A DNA stretch of 64,000 nt from VXYL01 sp965199915 (GTDB lineage Bacteria > Pseudomonadota > Gammaproteobacteria > Pseudomonadales > Azotimanducaceae). The stretch lies in assembly GCA_965199915.1 (NCBI GenBank), contig OZ241348.1:3596001-3660000 (forward strand), written 5' to 3'. Below, piece after piece: positions 61,896 through 64,000 of the stretch (positions are counted from its first letter, which is position 1; each line of letters begins with the position of its first letter). Position numbers and translations under genes: made by a program. The notes below the pieces were generated by a model. It did no database searches, was not told where the DNA came from, and saw only the letters and a list, made by a program, of their open reading frames with translations.

Positions 61896-64000
61896 ATGCC
61901 CGGCCTTGATCAACAGCTAACCCTCGGCCTGCCCGGTCGAACGGGCCTCTATGATCCCGCCAACGAGAAAGACGCCTGCGGCGTCGGCTTCGTGTGCGAC
62001 ATCAAGGGGCGCGCCAGCCGCGACATTGTGGACACCGCCGAGCACATGAATTGCTGCATGGTGCATCGGGGCGGCGTCGGCTACGAGAAGAACACCGGCG
62101 ACGGCGCCGGCATGCTCACCGCGCTGCCGCACAAGTTCCTGGGCAAGGTGGCGAAGAGGGAGCTTGGCATCGATTTGCCAGCGCCCGGCGAATACGGCGC
62201 CGGCATCGTGTTTCTGCCCCGAGACGCCGCCGAGCGGGCAAGGTGCAAACACGCCATCGCCGAGGAGGTCGACGCCGCCGGCCAGCGTTTGCTCGGCTGG
62301 CGCACGCTTCCCGTCCGTCCGGACGCGGCGGGCATCGGCCAAGCGGCGCGGGCTTGCATGCCGGCCATGGAACAGTTGTTCATCGGCGCGAACGGGGTAG
62401 AGGGCGACGCTTTCGAGCGCAAACTCTACGGCATTCGCAAAGCCGCGACGCACCGGCTGCGCACTGATGAAACGCTTGCCGAACGGCTGTTGCTGTTCTT
62501 TCCGAGCCTCTCGGCCAAGGTGATCGTCTACAAGGGCATGCTCACGCCCCACCAGCTGTTTCCCTTCTATCCGGACTTGCGGGACGTGGATTACGAATCC
62601 CATTTGGCGATGGTGCATTCGCGTTTTTCCACCAACACCTTTCCGTCTTGGGATCGCGCGCAGCCCGGCCGTTTCATGAGCCACAACGGCGAGATCAACA
62701 CGCTGCTTGGCAACAAGAACGCGATGAACGCCCGCCAAGGCGTGGTTGCCAGCGAGCTGTTCGGCGCGGACCTCGCCAAGCTGTTTCCGGTGGTGGAGCC
62801 GGACTGTTCGGATTCCGGCACGTTCGACAACGTGCTGGAGTTTCTGCTGATGACCGGCCGCACGTTGCAGGAAGCGGTGCTGATGATGATCCCGGAAGCG
62901 TGGCAGCAACAAGAAGGAATGTCGGAATCCAAACGCGCCTTCTACGAATACCACTCCTGCCTGATGGAGCCGTGGGACGGCCCGGCGTCCATCGCCTTCA
63001 CCGACGGCACCTACATCGGCGCGGTGTTGGACCGCAACGGCTTGCGTCCTTCGCGCTACTACGTCACCAGCGATCACAAGTGCATCATGGCCTCCGAAGT
63101 GGGCGTGGTGGATGTGGACCCGGCCACGGTGGTGGCCAAAGGCCGCCTGCGACCGGGCAGGATTTTTCTCATCGACTTCGAAGCCGGGCGCATGATCCCG
63201 GACGACGAGATCAAAACCGAGTGGGCGGCGCGGCGTCCCTACGGCGAGTGGTTGGCGCGGCAACGGGTGGAGCTCGCCGAATTGCCGCCGGCGCCGGCCG
63301 CCGGCTTCGACGAGGCGACCCTGCTGGCGCGGATGCAGGCGTTCGGCTACACCGCCGAGACCATGCAGTTCATGTTGCTGCCGCTGGTGACGGAACTGCG
63401 CGATCCGCTCGGTTCGATGGGCAACGACAGCGCCTTGGCGGTGATGTCCGCCAAACCGCGCCTGCTCTACGACTACTTCAAGCAGTTGTTCGCGCAAGTG
63501 ACCAATCCGGCCATCGACTCCATCCGCGAAGAAGTGGTGATGGCCCTGGAGTGCTACATCGGGCCGGAGCGCAACCTGCTCGAGGCCACCGAAGAACACG
63601 CGCACCGCTTGCGCGTGCCGCATCCGATCCTCTCGAACGAGGAACTCGCGGCGGTGAAACATCTGCAACACCGCGGTTGGCGTTCGCGCACGCTCGACAT
63701 CACCTTCGCGCGCGGGGCCGGCCGCCGCGGCCTGCTCGCCGCCTTCGACCGCATCTGCGCCGAGGCCACCGCCGCCATCGACGACGGCGTGGCGCTCCTG
63801 GTGCTCTCGGATCGCGCCGTGGGCGAGGACCGCGTGCCCATCAGCGCGTTGGCGGCCACCGGCGCGCTGCATCACCACTTGGTGCGCACCACCAGCCGCA
63901 CCCGCGTCGGCATCGTGGTGGAAACCGGCGAAGCGCGGGAAGTGCATCACCACTGTCTGCTAGTGGGTTTCGGGGCGGACGCGGTGAATCCCTATCTGGC
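61896..64000 (+). CDS. gltB: Glutamate synthase (NADPH) large subunit, N-terminal part (runs off window)
   Basis: About 701 codons visible of ~1,500. Converts 2-oxoglutarate plus glutamine to two glutamates with GltD. The N-terminal Ntn amidotransferase is cleaved to expose Cys28 in KDACGVGFVCDIKG; HRGGVGYEKNTGDGAGML, HSRFSTNTFPSWDRAQPGRFMSHNGEINTL and FTDGTYIGAVLDRNGLRPSRYYV follow. The central domain starts around DSALAVMSAKPRLLYDYFKQLFAQVTNPAIDSIRE. ATG 61896 used, ATG 61884 is four codons upstream. No stop occurs before 64000. A nitrogen-assimilation gene a few kb from ntrBC. Confidence 0.95.
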   Translation, partial: MPGLDQQLTLGLPGRTGLYDPANEKDACGVGFVCDIKGRASRDIVDTAEHMNCCMVHRGGVGYEKNTGDGAGMLTALPHKFLGKVAKRELGIDLPAPGEYGAGIVFLPRDAAERARCKHAIAEEVDAAGQRLLGWRTLPVRPDAAGIGQAARACMPAMEQLFIGANGVEGDAFERKLYGIRKAATHRLRTDETLAERLLLFFPSLSAKVIVYKGMLTPHQLFPFYPDLRDVDYESHLAMVHSRFSTNTFPSWDRAQPGRFMSHNGEINTLLGNKNAMNARQGVVASELFGADLAKLFPVVEPDCSDSGTFDNVLEFLLMTGRTLQEAVLMMIPEAWQQQEGMSESKRAFYEYHSCLMEPWDGPASIAFTDGTYIGAVLDRNGLRPSRYYVTSDHKCIMASEVGVVDVDPATVVAKGRLRPGRIFLIDFEAGRMIPDDEIKTEWAARRPYGEWLARQRVELAELPPAPAAGFDEATLLARMQAFGYTAETMQFMLLPLVTELRDPLGSMGNDSALAVMSAKPRLLYDYFKQLFAQVTNPAIDSIREEVVMALECYIGPERNLLEATEEHAHRLRVPHPILSNEELAAVKHLQHRGWRSRTLDITFARGAGRRGLLAAFDRICAEATAAIDDGVALLVLSDRAVGEDRVPISALAATGALHHHLVRTTSRTRVGIVVETGEAREVHHHCLLVGFGADAVNPYL

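Overview
High-GC (roughly two-thirds G+C by eye) chromosomal DNA that reads as a gammaproteobacterium. The evidence is the combination of rpoE-rseA-rseB-rseC-lepA-rnc-era-recO, the tolC / DUF1249 (yqiB)-cpdA-parE-parC block, secB, ntrB-ntrC, waaA and hldE (LPS inner core) and gltB. I cannot assign a genus. Several normally conserved neighbours are absent (no rpsB-tsf before pyrH, no lepB between lepA and rnc, no glnA by ntrBC). There are also IS copies, nuclease-family ORFs (Uma2, Rpn-like) and decayed genes, so this is a rearranged genome with a noticeable mobile load.

Layout. 1-1337: 3' part of a winged-helix/TPR-like ATPase-family protein. 1338-3250: an Uma2-family nuclease gene bracketed by ~110-bp inverted repeats. 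3251-7640: translation genes (thrS lacking its TGS domain, arfB, frr, pyrH) plus a frameshifted metallophosphoesterase. 7762-17950: a long rightward run of envelope-stress, translation, repair, stringent-response and adk genes, many overlapping by a few bases. 18103-24763: an AT-hook histone-like gene, moeA, tsaB, a STAS protein, a GPP34 protein, a nucleoside hydrolase and hldE. 24776-29473: a catabolic-looking patch (acyl-CoA thioesterase, PhyH dioxygenase, enolase-superfamily dehydratase) and two tandem membrane paralogues, mostly with TTG starts. 29492-35532: a leftward MoxR / DUF58 / DUF4350 / DUF4129 / SpoIIM / RDD operon. 35563-38029: an FAD oxidoreductase and waaA.

38116-43447 is the mobile region. 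An ISNCY (IS1202-like) element with TGTTGG...CCAACA ends and a 16-bp target duplication has itself been hit by an IS4-family element present in two tandem copies. The three junctions share the same 11-bp duplication, and the second copy is a 395-bp deletion derivative. A DNA methyltransferase gene broken by two single-base indels follows. 43469-51958 carries tolC, an ISAs1-family element with a 9-bp duplication in the tolC/yqiB intergenic space, then yqiB, cpdA, parE and parC. 52228-54072 holds an Rpn-like nuclease and an ATPase remnant. 54073-58120 holds a rhodanese, secB, trmL, ntrC and ntrB. 58121-58511 is repeat DNA. 58512-64000 has a GspE/PilB ATPase, an SDR-type epimerase and the 5' two-thirds kilobases of gltB.

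A dispersed bipartite palindrome (CGCGCCC-n4-GGGCGCG beside GAGTTTGC-n3-GCAAACTC) occurs in at least six places, nearly always between genes. No rRNA, tRNA or CRISPR array was recognised. The clearest non-gene structures are the nested IS, the palindromic repeat family and the inverted-repeat-bracketed Uma2 unit. I did not find a convincing new multi-gene defence or metabolic system.
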